NCBI RefSeq assembly: GCF_002886255.1
Contig: NZ_KZ614149.1
Coordinates: 3,655,272 to 3,719,271 of the forward strand
DNA from: Alteribacillus bidgolensis
GTDB taxonomy: Bacteria > Bacillota > Bacilli > Bacillales > Marinococcaceae
DNA: 64,000 nt
Direction of reading: 5' to 3'
In this document: positions 17,515-26,115 of the stretch, piece by piece
Numbering within the stretch: position 1 is the stretch's first letter
Layout of the letters: each line of letters starts with the position of its first letter
Made by a program: the position numbers and the translations under genes
The notes under the pieces: model-generated
Databases searched by the model: none
What the model saw: the letters and a program-made list of their open reading frames with translations, nothing else
What the model was told of the DNA's origin: nothing

Positions 17515-18834
17515 TTGTTTAATGCAGTAGTGATATCTGTTTTAGTTATGGTGATTTTAAGTTTGTTGCGGCTAAACGTTGTGTTAGCGATACTGTTTGC
17601 AGCCCTTTCAGCAGGGGCTGCTGCTGGGTTATCATTTTCGGAAACGATTGAAATGCTCGTTTCTGGAATGGGTGGACAGGCTAACACCGCCTTAAGCTAC
17701 ATTTTACTTGGAGCATTTGCTGTTATGATCGGTTACTCTGGAATAACAGGATTTCTCGTTAAACACTTAATTAATATTTTAAAAGGGAAAAAAGCCGTGT
17801 TACTACTAACTATTGCAGGTGTGGCATGTTTGTCGCAAAACGTCGTTCCTGTACACATTGCTTTTATTCCTATTTTGATCCCGCCGCTCCTGCACTTATT
17901 TGATACTATGAAGCTGGATCGCAGAGCTGTAGCGACCGCTTTAACTTTCGGCTTAAAAGCGCCATATGTCATGATTCCTGCGGGTTTCGGTTTGATTTTT
18001 CATGGAATTATTAGAGACGAAATGAATGCGAATGGCATGTCAATCAATCTTGGGCAAATCCCAATTGCATTGCTTTTACCAGGCATTGGAATGTTATGTG
18101 GTCTATTGTTTGCTATATTTATAACCTTTCGAAAAGATCGAGAAACATCAGTCCAGCAGATGAGAGATATATCAGCAGCAGAAGAGACTGCCGCAACGAC
18201 AGAAAAGAAAATGATATTTACAATGTCTCACTTTTTCACCATAGTTGCTATTATTTCTGCTCTTGCCGTGCAGTTAGCTACAGACTCACTAATTTTGGGA
18301 GCGCTTACTGGTATTATTCTAATGTTAGTATTCAGGATCGTTCCGTTTAAAGAAGGAGAAAACATAGTTAACGACGGCATTAAAATGATGGGGATGATTG
18401 CGTTTGTAATGCTGGTTGCTTCTGGGTATGCTACCGTTTTGCAAGATATCGGGGCTGTAGAGGAGTTAGTCGAAACATCTTCAACTATTGTCGGTGATAG
18501 CAAATTTTTGGGAGCTGTTGCAATGCTTTTTGTTGGAATGATAATAACGATGGGAATTGGCTCATCTTTTGGAACCATTCCTATTCTCGCTGCGCTGTTT
18601 GTACCTCTTTGTAGTGCGCTAGGCTTTTCTCCGCTAGCAACGGCTGCATTAATTGGTACAGCGGGAGCAGTTGGTGATGCAGGCTCTCCAGCTTCTGACA
18701 GCACCCTTGGGCCAACATCTGGTTTGAATGCAGATGGGAAGCACAATCACATTTGGGACACGTGTGTTCCAACATTTTTACATTTTAATATTCCTCTCTT
18801 AATTTTTGGATTAATCGCTGCATTAATTTTATAA
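17515..18834 (+). CDS. YuiF-type putative amino acid (histidine) transporter
   Basis: A roughly 439-residue polytopic membrane protein of the ion transporter/NhaC-like superfamily, resembling Bacillus YuiF. Hydrophobic helices span the whole length; notable loops are CLSQNVVPVHIAFIPILIP and the C-terminal TAGAVGDAGSPASDSTLGP. AAAGGAGAGG lies 5-6 nt before a TTG at 17515. The GTG at 17497 has no ribosome site. It follows hutH by 27 bp, so histidine uptake is the natural guess, taking the place of the HutM permease of Bacillus subtilis; this is inferred. Confidence 0.75.
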   Translation: MFNAVVISVLVMVILSLLRLNVVLAILFAALSAGAAAGLSFSETIEMLVSGMGGQANTALSYILLGAFAVMIGYSGITGFLVKHLINILKGKKAVLLLTIAGVACLSQNVVPVHIAFIPILIPPLLHLFDTMKLDRRAVATALTFGLKAPYVMIPAGFGLIFHGIIRDEMNANGMSINLGQIPIALLLPGIGMLCGLLFAIFITFRKDRETSVQQMRDISAAEETAATTEKKMIFTMSHFFTIVAIISALAVQLATDSLILGALTGIILMLVFRIVPFKEGENIVNDGIKMMGMIAFVMLVASGYATVLQDIGAVEELVETSSTIVGDSKFLGAVAMLFVGMIITMGIGSSFGTIPILAALFVPLCSALGFSPLATAALIGTAGAVGDAGSPASDSTLGPTSGLNADGKHNHIWDTCVPTFLHFNIPLLIFGLIAALIL

Positions 18835-18914
18835 CGATCTTCCTTTTAGGCCAGCGAAATATTAAGAATCAATACACTCAACTCTAGTTAATAGAGCTGT
18901 CATTGTAATGTGTT

Positions 18915-18955
18915 AAAAAAAGGATGCTTTCCTATAGGAGCAGCATCCTTTTTTT
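18915..18955 (+). terminator. Terminator of the hutP-hutH-transporter operon
   Basis: AAAAAAAGGATGCT (18915-18928) pairs with AGCATCCTTTTTTT (18942-18955), giving a long perfect stem with A and T flanks that could work on either strand. Confidence 0.9.
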
Positions 18956-18956
18956 A

Positions 18957-19175
18957 TAGGATAAGAAAGTATAAAATGTTGCGCATTGATGTCTAGCTTC
19001 AGCGCCCAGCCTTTCGGAGGCCCGCGGCGATTTAAGAAACGTTTGCTATAATCGCGAACATCGTGTTCGCACCGGAAAAGTCAGCCCATCCTGTGCAAGC
19101 CAGTTCGGCGTTCTTACAGGACGTGAGTAACTTAGCCGAACGTCTTAAAAACAAGAGCGCTTGCGCTTTTCTTAT
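18957..19175 (+). repeat. Dispersed intergenic repeat, family 1, copy A
   Basis: A segment of about 135 bp (core 18965-19092) is nearly identical to 40234-40359, including GTCTAGCTTCAGCGC, TCGGAGGCCCG and GATTTAAGAAACGTTTGCT. It ends, after a divergent middle, in GCGCTTGCGCTTTTCTTA (19157-19174). It resembles the bcr-type repeats common in Bacillus intergenic regions. No coding capacity is seen. This fills most of the 600-bp gap before the flotillin gene. Confidence 0.75.
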
Positions 19176-19250
19176 TTGTACGAGCAGCTAACAAACAAAA
19201 TGAGAAGATTGATTCGATTAGACAAAGAAATACATAGATTTGTCTTAAAT

Positions 19251-19277
19251 TGAAACCTTTATTTTTTCTTTTTCGTA
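19251..19277 (+). promoter_or_regulatory. Candidate SigW promoter for flotillin
   Basis: TGAAAC (19251-19256) and CGTA (19274-19277) are separated by 17 bp, close to the SigW consensus TGAAAC-N16-CGTA. In Bacillus subtilis the flotillin operon yuaFGI is a SigW target, which supports the call. A 160-nt untranslated leader follows. Confidence 0.6.
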
Positions 19278-19435
19278 ACAAATGAATAAGATGTTGAATG
19301 AAGGCAGGTGAGAAGAAAAAAGGGTAAGGGACTAGAGGCGAAATTCCCTTATGCATTTATTTTATTTTTACCAATTGATTGGTTATGTACAGAAAGTCAT
19401 GTTTACCCTTAACTTTAATTAAAGGAGGAATAGAG

Positions 19436-20950
19436 ATGATTGAAGGTTTATTTATGATTATTTTGTTTATTCTTATTTTCTTAGCCGTTATCGCGGGGGT
19501 CGTGACATTTATTATCTTTCGAATTCGCTATAAAACAGCAAGTTCAAATGAAGCGCTGATAGTCACCGGTCCAAATTTAGGAGATCCCGAAAAAGAGAAA
19601 AATGTGTTTGAAGATCAAAATGGGCGTTCTGTGAAAATTATTCGCGGCGGAGGGTATCGTCTTCGTATGTTTCAAACGGCTACACCGATTGATTTAACAT
19701 CTTTCCAGCTGCAAGTAGACTCAGAGAAGGCGTATACAAAAGAAGGTATTCCTGTACGAGTGGCTAGTACGGCTGTCATCAGTATAGGCAGCGAATTAGA
19801 GATAATGGCAAACTTTGCAGAGAAATTTTTAGGGAAAAAACAAAATGAACGAGAATCTGAGTTAAATGATGTGTTAAATGGTCATTTGCGTTCCATTATT
19901 GCTTCCCTTCCGATTGAGAAAATTTATAATGACTTTAAAGAAGTCAATACACAAGTAAAGAAAATCGCTGAAGCGGATCTGAAAGGGATGGGCTTTGAAA
20001 TTACGTCATTTGCCTTAAATGATGTAGAAGATGTGGATAAAGAAAACGGCTATATTGATGCGCTAGGGCGCCCTCACATTGCTGACGTACAGAAAAAGGC
20101 TAATATGGCAGAGTCCGATGCAAAGAAAGAAACACGTATTTATCAAGCAAAAAATGATCAGGAAGCACAAGATGAAGAAAATCGCCGGTTAACAGCCATC
20201 GCCGCTTCCAAAAAAGAAAAAGATATTAAAGAAGCTGAATTCCAAAAAGAAACAAACCGAGCGGAAGCGAATGCAGCCCAGGCCGGTGAGCTTGAAAAAC
20301 AAAAATTAGCTCAGCAGGTGAAAGAAGAAGAACTCCAAGTACAATACATAGAAAGACAGCGGGCTGTCGAGCTAGAAGAAGAGGAAAATAAACGTCGGCG
20401 TTCCATCGCTGATGCACAAGCTTATGAAACAACGAAAAAAGCCCAGGCCGAAGCAGATAAAGAACGCATAAAAGGGGAATCTGAAGCAGAAGTGATACGC
20501 CAGCGTGGTATTGCAGAAGCAGAATCTAAAGAACGTATGGCAAAAGCAATGGAGCAATACGGGGAAGCTGCTATAGTGGAAATGCTATTAAACGTGCTGC
20601 CTGATTATGCGGAGAAAGTTTCTGCACCGCTTTCACAAATTAAGGATATGAAAGTTATTGATATGGGTGGAAGTCATTCTCAAGGCGGATCTTCAAAAAT
20701 AGCAAATAATGTCACTTCAACGATGCTTGGTATTCAAGAGTCTTTGAAGGAAGCAACCGGTATGGACTTGAAGGCTATGTTAGAAAGCTATGTTTCGCGA
20801 GGAAACATCGATAATGTTGGTTCTTCCAATGAAGCGTATGACCAAGGAGTAGCCGCAACCAGGGAAGAGGATGAAGAAATAAAAAAGACAGAGGAAGATA
20901 ATATAGTAGATGATTCTAAAAACGAAAACACAAATTCGGATAAAAACTAA
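19436..20950 (+). CDS. floT: Flotillin-like protein FloT (YuaG)
   Basis: A 504-residue flotillin. An N-terminal hydrophobic hairpin or helix (residues 1-30, IEGLFMIILFILIFLAV) is followed by the SPFH/PHB domain (about 35-200), then a long charged coiled coil rich in E, A and K (about 220-390) with repeated EAEA and KAEAD motifs, and an acidic C-terminal tail. It scaffolds functional membrane microdomains. AAAGGAGGAATAGAG precedes the ATG at 19436. The NfeD partner (YuaF) that normally sits upstream is absent here. Confidence 0.92.
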   Translation: MIEGLFMIILFILIFLAVIAGVVTFIIFRIRYKTASSNEALIVTGPNLGDPEKEKNVFEDQNGRSVKIIRGGGYRLRMFQTATPIDLTSFQLQVDSEKAYTKEGIPVRVASTAVISIGSELEIMANFAEKFLGKKQNERESELNDVLNGHLRSIIASLPIEKIYNDFKEVNTQVKKIAEADLKGMGFEITSFALNDVEDVDKENGYIDALGRPHIADVQKKANMAESDAKKETRIYQAKNDQEAQDEENRRLTAIAASKKEKDIKEAEFQKETNRAEANAAQAGELEKQKLAQQVKEEELQVQYIERQRAVELEEEENKRRRSIADAQAYETTKKAQAEADKERIKGESEAEVIRQRGIAEAESKERMAKAMEQYGEAAIVEMLLNVLPDYAEKVSAPLSQIKDMKVIDMGGSHSQGGSSKIANNVTSTMLGIQESLKEATGMDLKAMLESYVSRGNIDNVGSSNEAYDQGVAATREEDEEIKKTEEDNIVDDSKNENTNSDKN

Positions 20951-20984
20951 ATGACACTACTTCAAATAGGGTTCTTCAATCAAT

Positions 20985-21020
20985 GGGTGCAATTTTAGAA
21001 TAAAAAATTGCACCCTGTTT
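20985..21020 (+). terminator. Terminator after floT
   Basis: GGGTGCAATTTT (20985-20996) pairs perfectly with AAAATTGCACCC (21004-21015), followed by TGTTTTC. Confidence 0.85.
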
Positions 21021-21070
21021 TCATGTGGGTTTAAACAATGGAAAGTGATGAGTATATGAGTTTTATCGTT

Positions 21071-21180
21071 ACTAGGCGAGAAGACTCCTACTTCAAGGAG
21101 CGTTAGCGAGTAAGTGGGAGATAAATCGCCTTCGGACAAGAGATGGCTTTAGCTATCTCTATTGTCTGATAATTCCCTCC
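21071..21180 (+). other. Structured non-coding segment, likely IS200/IS605-type end or guide-RNA remnant
   Basis: GGCGA near 21075 can pair with TCGCC near 21127, enclosing CTCCTACTT ... AAGTGGGAG. A second hairpin follows (AGAGATGGC / GCTATCTCT, about 21140-21161). The ACTTCAAGGAGCGTTAGCGAG segment resembles the structured 3' end of TnpB elements, which forms the guide RNA. Here it lies upstream of a broken tnpB, so it may be left over from another copy. Assignment is by resemblance only. Confidence 0.4.
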
Positions 21181-21289
21181 GTCTCCTTGTTAAGACAGCC
21201 AAAATATTTTGAATAGAAAAGAGAATATATGCCCTTTTTCGTGCCAATGTCTTATAATAAGAGTAGCTTCATGGGGAGAGGTGGGGGAA

Positions 21290-21640
21290 ATGGTGGTTCA
21301 CAAAGCATATAAACTCCGGATCTATCCAACCAAAAAACAGGAAGTACTTATTGCGAAAACCATTGGTTGTAGTCGTTTTGTGTTCTATCATTTCCTTGCT
21401 AAATGGAGAGGCACGTATCAAGAAACAGGCAAGGGATTAACGTATAACGCTTGTTCCAAACAGTTAACACAACTCAAGAAAGAATGGATTTGGTTAAAAG
21501 AAGTGGACAGCGTTGCTATTCAATCTTCTCTTAAAAAACCTTGCCGATTCATATACGCGATTCTTCAAGAAAGAGAACAAAGCACCACGATTTAAGTCGA
21601 AAAAGAACAGAATGCAATCTTATACGACGAAACAAACAAA
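21290..21640 (+). pseudogene. TnpB (IS200/IS605 OrfB) N-terminal fragment, frameshifted
   Basis: From the ATG at 21290 the product begins MVVHKAYKLRIYPTKKQEV, the typical TnpB N-terminal helix-turn-helix. At A6 (21533-21538) the frame breaks: the expected continuation K-N-L-A-D-S-Y-T-R-F-F-K-K reads in the next frame, through PRFKSKKNRMQSYTTKQTN, up to about 21640. One A too many explains the shift. The RuvC-like catalytic part is entirely missing, and a hydrolase fragment follows directly. It is a dead element remnant. Confidence 0.85.
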
Positions 21641-21648
21641 TTGATATT

Positions 21649-21834
21649 CTTCCCTTAATGGGTTACCGCTGTATTGGCATAGACTGGAGGGGCTTTGGTA
21701 ATTCAGATAAACCAATAAACGGCTATACTTATAACAGACTGGCTAATGATATTCGTATCATAGTGGGTACGCTTCAATTAGACAATTTTACGCTCCTAGG
21801 CCACTCTACCGGGCAGCACAAGGATATTAAATAA
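21649..21834 (+). pseudogene. Alpha/beta-hydrolase internal fragment
   Basis: The frame reads LPLMGYRCIGIDWRGFGNSD and later FTLLGHSTG, the region from strand beta-4 to the nucleophile elbow (G-x-S-x-G) of an alpha/beta hydrolase. Both the N-terminal sheet and everything after the nucleophile are absent, and the sequence diverges from about 21810. It is joined to the TnpB remnant without a spacer, so it is a decayed gene rather than a short functional protein. Confidence 0.75.
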
Positions 21835-21904
21835 ATCCGCAAATATTATGATCAGCGAGAAAATTGTCGGAACAAGCAAAAATTTTGTCGTTTTGCTCGA
21901 ACAT

Positions 21905-22534
21905 CTACATTTTATCAGCGAACAGCTTTTTTAACTCATCCAAATGCTTATAAACATCGGTTTCCAAACTGCGTCTATAAAGCACAGCTGCTGGATGATA
22001 AATCGGAAGAACAGCATACGTTTTCGTTGAAAAACAATAGGTATTTTTCTCCCAATCATCCAAGCAGCGGACAGCAGTCTCAACAGGAACCCCAGTCACT
22101 TCATCCATTCGTGGAGAGTTTCCCAACAAACGCCAATACGCGATGCGCCCCATTGGTACAATGATTGGAGGATTTGTCCATTTTATCTCCGCATCAAGAA
22201 TAGGTGCATGGGCTGCAATTTCTTTTTGATTTGGGGTGCGATTATATTTACGAGCTTCTTTTCCACGACGCTTTTCCCATTTATAAGGCCGGCTGCGAAC
22301 GGCACTTGTAATGTAAATATCTTTTCGCGATAAACCGAGATACTTAAGGTATTGATTAAAATGCTTCCCCGCTCTTCCGCTAAAAGGAATACCGTTGTTT
22401 ATTTCTGTTTCCCCTGGAGCTTCACCAACAAACATGACGGCAGGATGCTGGGGCCCTTTTCCGTATACAAATCCTTCACAATCAAAAGGTTCTATTCGCT
22501 TTTGGCATTGTTTTATAAGGTCTTCCGATAACAT
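21905..22534 (-). CDS. Uracil-DNA glycosylase family protein (family 4-like)
   Basis: A roughly 209-residue protein with the UDG-superfamily motifs GEAPGETE (about 37-44), a PFSGRAG segment and the C-terminal IYHPAAVL motif carrying the conserved His. The family 4 set of four Fe-S cysteines is not clearly present: Cys residues are at about 10, 19 and in the C-terminal half. It removes uracil from DNA. AGAGGAG lies 6 nt before the ATG at 22534. It follows ligD by 11 bp or fewer on the same strand, so it is very likely co-transcribed with the end-joining ligase. Confidence 0.8.
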   Translation of the reverse strand: MLSEDLIKQCQKRIEPFDCEGFVYGKGPQHPAVMFVGEAPGETEINNGIPFSGRAGKHFNQYLKYLGLSRKDIYITSAVRSRPYKWEKRRGKEARKYNRTPNQKEIAAHAPILDAEIKWTNPPIIVPMGRIAYWRLLGNSPRMDEVTGVPVETAVRCLDDWEKNTYCFSTKTYAVLPIYHPAAVLYRRSLETDVYKHLDELKKLFADKM

Positions 22535-22545
22535 GGACATCTCCT

Positions 22546-24369
22546 CTAGTTATTATCTTTAAGGATAGAAAGCAGTTGATCTATTGGCTGGTTTCCTCTC
22601 ACTTTCTCCATTTCCCGAAAAGGACAGCCATTTATGAGAAGCCTTTCTAGCACGTGTTCCATCGTAAATTGTGTTCGCTCTAAAGAATCAGATACTTCTT
22701 CCCAAAAAAGCGGACAGGCTATCAAGGGTTCTGTTTTTCCTCTCAAGGAATACGGTGCAATAATTGTTTTTCCCTGTCTATGTTGAGGGACATCAATATA
22801 AAGTTTGCTGCCGCGGTTTTTCTTAAGTCGTTCCTGGGTGAAGAGTTCAGGAGATTTTTTTGTTAAAAAAGCTCCAAATGAAGTTGTTATTTTATTTGTA
22901 TCATTCCATGTATATGTTTCTTCTGGCAGTGGTAAATAAACTTGCAGGCCTTTATTACCTGAAAACTTCACAAATGAAAATAAACCACATTCATCACAAA
23001 GCTCTTTTAACAATAATGCCCCTTTGATGGCAAGTTGAAAATAATCCGGGTCTGGCGGGTCGAGGTCAAAAACAATTTCATCCACATACTTTGTATGATA
23101 GCGCTGAAATGGTATATGCCATTCTAAAGCAAGTTGATTAGCCAGCCACAAAAAAGTCTCTACTTTATTACATAAAACATATTGATTATCGTCAAGTTTA
23201 ACGGTCTCCACAAAGTCAGGAGCATAATCTGGACAATCCTTTTGAAAGAACCCTTCTTCTTTGATTCCATGAGGAAAACGAATAACAGTCAAAGGACGGT
23301 CATTTAAAAAAGGAAGAGCAAAAGGAGCGATGTTTCTTGCATAATGAAGAAAATCAATCTTTTTTACGCCTTTGTCAGGCCAAAGAGGTTTGTCAGGATG
23401 AGTAATACTGACCGTTTTCGGAAAGCGTAAGTCAGAAAGATACAGCCGTTCTTTCGTGCACTTAGAAACTGGTGATTCTAAAAGAATCCGGGAAAAACGT
23501 GGTTCACGCAGTTCTTGTTCTTTTCTGGTGGTGTAGGTTGCTTCTACGACGATAGAAGGGTCTATATAATACATTTTTTTCGATACATCCCAATCGCCAT
23601 TTTGTTTAATGGTTTCTGTAACGGCTTCTTTTTCATGAGATGAAAAGCCATGTGCACATTTCCCTATTGGAAGTATCTCTTCATCGTCGAAAACACCTAA
23701 ATGAAAGTAATCATTGGCAGGATCATACGCAGTTATAAAGCAAGGTGTTACAAATGGCGTTTTATATTTTAACCATTGACTGGTACGCCCTTTTTCATAA
23801 TGAGAGGTTATGTTTTTCATCACGATTCCTTCACTTCGGCAAGTCTTAATTTCCTCGATGATGTTAGAAATATCATTATATGAGGGGAGAAATTGAACGC
23901 GCTCTGTGCATTGAGGATCTGGATTTAGGGGGAGGTCTGCATGTATCATCCATTCTTTTAATGCCTTTTTTCGGTCTAGCCAGTTTTTCTCCAACAAGCT
24001 TTCTCCATTTATTTTGAGACAATCAAAAGCAAGAAAACAAACAGGACGTTGTTTAGCTTCTTTGTATATAGAATTAGTTGAACGCAAACGATGGCGCCTT
24101 TGCAGCATGTAAAAATCCGCTTTTCCCCAGTTGTCCAAAACAGTAAGTTCCCCATCAAGCTCTATGGTCTTATTCACTGGAAAAAATTGTTCTGCTGTTT
24201 CAACAATTTCAGGAAATCTGTCTTCTAATGCATGGCCATTTTTACTGCTAAGTACAAGTTTTTTGCCATCCCAAGATAACAAGGCACGGTAACCATCGTA
24301 TTTTATTTCATAACGCCAATTTTTCCCTTTTAGTATTTCATTTGTACGTGATGGTTTCATCCAGGCCAT
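22546..24369 (-). CDS. ligD: ATP-dependent DNA ligase LigD (ligase plus polymerase/primase domains)
   Basis: A 607-residue protein (Bacillus LigD is about 611). The ligase domain comes first, with the adenylated Lys at about residue 23 in EIKYDGYRALL, SEGIVMKN and WLKYKTP. The LigD polymerase domain follows (from about residue 310, SITHPDKPLWPDKG) with the metal motif DLDPPDPD. No nuclease (PE) domain is present, as in other Bacillus proteins. It seals double-strand breaks with Ku. The start at 24369 is chosen because homology begins there. It is divergent from ku. Confidence 0.93.
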   Translation of the reverse strand: MAWMKPSRTNEILKGKNWRYEIKYDGYRALLSWDGKKLVLSSKNGHALEDRFPEIVETAEQFFPVNKTIELDGELTVLDNWGKADFYMLQRRHRLRSTNSIYKEAKQRPVCFLAFDCLKINGESLLEKNWLDRKKALKEWMIHADLPLNPDPQCTERVQFLPSYNDISNIIEEIKTCRSEGIVMKNITSHYEKGRTSQWLKYKTPFVTPCFITAYDPANDYFHLGVFDDEEILPIGKCAHGFSSHEKEAVTETIKQNGDWDVSKKMYYIDPSIVVEATYTTRKEQELREPRFSRILLESPVSKCTKERLYLSDLRFPKTVSITHPDKPLWPDKGVKKIDFLHYARNIAPFALPFLNDRPLTVIRFPHGIKEEGFFQKDCPDYAPDFVETVKLDDNQYVLCNKVETFLWLANQLALEWHIPFQRYHTKYVDEIVFDLDPPDPDYFQLAIKGALLLKELCDECGLFSFVKFSGNKGLQVYLPLPEETYTWNDTNKITTSFGAFLTKKSPELFTQERLKKNRGSKLYIDVPQHRQGKTIIAPYSLRGKTEPLIACPLFWEEVSDSLERTQFTMEHVLERLLINGCPFREMEKVRGNQPIDQLLSILKDNN

Positions 24370-24484
24370 TGAACGATTCTTTCCCTTCTTCTTTTTAATC
24401 TGACATTTAGTATGAATGAGAAAGGCTTCTCTCATGCACAATATAAAGAAAAGAACCTGCAAATTAAAAAGGAGGAAATCGGAG

Positions 24485-25336
24485 ATGCATACGATGTGGA
24501 AAGGGAGTATACAATTTGGCTTGGTCAGTATTCCTATTAAAATGCATGCCGCTACAGAAGACAAAGATGTTTCTTTTCGAACACTTCATGAAAAATGTAA
24601 AACACCGATAAGATACGAAAAAGTTTGCCCTGTTTGTGAAGAAAAAGTGGAAAAAGACGACCTTGTGAAAGGATATGAGACAACAAGCGGAGGTTTTGTC
24701 ATTGTTAGTCAGGAAGAAATCGAATCCCTGCGAAAAGAAACGAATGAAAAAGCCGTAGAAATACTGGATTTTATCGATATAGATGAGATAGATCCGATCT
24801 ATTTTAATCGGAGCTATTACCTTGGACCAAATGAAGGCGGATCAAAAGCTTATTCTCTTTTAAGAAAAGCTCTAGAAGACTCCAGAAAAGTAGGCGTTGC
24901 CAAGATTATGATCCGTTCTAAAGAACAATTGGCTTTATTGCGTGTTTACAATAATACACTCCTTATGGAAACGTTACATTATCCCGATGAAATAAGAAAT
25001 GCAGCTGATGTACCGAATGTACCGGAGGCAGAAAATGTGGAAGAAAAAGAGCTTGAAACGGCCAAATTGCTCATTGATCAACTGACAGCCGCGTTTAAAC
25101 CAGAAAAATATGAGGATGAGTACCGTCAAAAACTGCTCAATCTAATTGAGGCAAAAGAAAATGGAGAAGAGGTGGTTGAAACAAAAGAGGAACCTAGAAA
25201 AGATAATGTTACTAATTTAATGGAAGCACTGCAGGCTTCTGTAGATAAAAATAAGAAGAAAACAACCGATAAAAAGACAAAAAAAGCACCGGCTGCCAAA
25301 AAACGACAAACGGCTCCGAAGAAAAAAGCAACATAG
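24485..25336 (+). CDS. ku: Non-homologous end joining protein Ku
   Basis: A 283-residue bacterial Ku. It begins MHTMWKGSIQFGLVSIPIKM and keeps the core beta-barrel region (RTLHEKCKTPIRYEKVCP, FIDIDEIDPIYFNRSYYLGP, LLRVYNNTLLMETLHYPDE). The C-terminal 40 residues are a lysine/alanine-rich tail (KKKTTDKKTKKAPAAKK) that usually contacts DNA. AAGGAGGAAATCGGAG precedes the ATG. It is divergent from ligD with 115 bp between the starts, so both are probably controlled from one region; in Bacillus subtilis this pair is switched on in the forespore. Confidence 0.95.
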   Translation: MHTMWKGSIQFGLVSIPIKMHAATEDKDVSFRTLHEKCKTPIRYEKVCPVCEEKVEKDDLVKGYETTSGGFVIVSQEEIESLRKETNEKAVEILDFIDIDEIDPIYFNRSYYLGPNEGGSKAYSLLRKALEDSRKVGVAKIMIRSKEQLALLRVYNNTLLMETLHYPDEIRNAADVPNVPEAENVEEKELETAKLLIDQLTAAFKPEKYEDEYRQKLLNLIEAKENGEEVVETKEEPRKDNVTNLMEALQASVDKNKKKTTDKKTKKAPAAKKRQTAPKKKAT

Positions 25337-25352
25337 GATGACAATTAATACT

Positions 25353-25381
25353 AAAAAACTTGGCAGCAAGCCAAGTTTTTT
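25353..25381 (+). terminator. Bidirectional terminator after ku
   Basis: AAAAAACTTGGC (25353-25364) and GCCAAGTTTTTT (25370-25381) form a perfect 12-bp stem with a 5-nt loop (AGCAA). The stem CTTGGC/GCCAAG is shared with the ends of the family 2 intergenic repeats found elsewhere in this window. Confidence 0.85.
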
Positions 25382-25624
25382 AATAGGCAAAGACTTTTGT
25401 CTTCCTTGCTTGATGGGCACAAACACCGGGGAAATTGTAGTATGTCTCTTCATATCAGTGGTTTTGAGGAAAAACAAGACTCCATCATTTAATATTTCAA
25501 GTTAGGGCCTAAGTCATAAATTGGCCACAAACTTGAAATTCAACGTTTCATTTTGCTCGAATTCGTTAATTTATAAAAATGTAACATCAAAAATAATTAC
25601 AATCTTCGAAAGGAGATGGCAGAC

Positions 25625-26071
25625 ATGGCAAAAAGAGATAATCGTAAAATGAGTTTAGAAGAAGCAGGTCGTAAAGGCGGAAGAACGACAGCTAAACAGC
25701 ATGATAGAGAATTTTATCAAGATATCGGCCAAAAAGGCGGAGAAACCACTTCTAATGAACATGACAAAGAATTCTATCAAGACATCGGTCAAAAAGGTGG
25801 AGAAACCACTTCTAGTGAACACGACAAAGAATTCTATCAAGACATCGGCCAAAAAGGCGGAGAGACGACTTCTAGTGAGCACGACAAAGAATTCTATCAA
25901 GACATCGGCCAAAAAGGTGGAGAAACCACTTCTGAGAAACATGACAAAGAGTTCTATCAAGACATTGGTCAAAAAGGCGGAGAAACCACTTCAGAGGAAC
26001 ATGGAGAAGAATTTTATGAAGATATCGGTCAAAAAGGCGGAGAAGCTCGCAGCAGACAACGCAGAAAATAG
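25625..26071 (+). CDS. KGG-repeat stress protein (GsiB-like)
   Basis: A 148-residue, highly hydrophilic protein made of a 20-residue unit, D-K-E-F-Y-Q-D-I-G-Q-K-G-G-E-T-T-S-x-x-H, repeated about six times (units start near 25700, 25760, 25820, 25880, 25940 and 26000). It starts MAKRDNRKMSLEEAGRKGG and ends GGEARSRQRRK. KGG-repeat proteins such as GsiB are desiccation and stress proteins resembling plant LEA proteins. AAGGAG lies 9 nt before the ATG at 25625 and abuts the ATG at 25616. No clear SigB promoter was found upstream. Confidence 0.85.
   Translation: MAKRDNRKMSLEEAGRKGGRTTAKQHDREFYQDIGQKGGETTSNEHDKEFYQDIGQKGGETTSSEHDKEFYQDIGQKGGETTSSEHDKEFYQDIGQKGGETTSEKHDKEFYQDIGQKGGETTSEEHGEEFYEDIGQKGGEARSRQRRK
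25700..26045 (+). repeat. 60-bp tandem DNA repeat coding for KGG units
   Basis: Nearly identical 60-bp units (GACAAAGAATTCTATCAAGA and so on), about six in a row, with most differences at third codon positions. Units 2 to 4 differ by only a few bases, which suggests recent duplication. Copy number is likely to vary between strains by slippage or recombination. Confidence 0.9.
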
Positions 26072-26115
26072 AATTCAATCTGTTCGAAAGCCGCGTAAAG
26101 AAAGGAGAGGTTTTT

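Noticed and set aside
18228..18746. 172-codon minus-strand frame inside the transporter
   Set aside because: It lies wholly within the YuiF-like gene; the low-complexity product is a shadow of its codon pattern.
25353..25381. Full copy of the family 2 repeat after ku
   Set aside because: Only the CTTGGC/GCCAAG hairpin is shared; the rest of the repeat is absent, so it was kept as a plain terminator.
25700..26045. CRISPR-like direct repeats
   Set aside because: The units are contiguous coding repeats without unique spacers.
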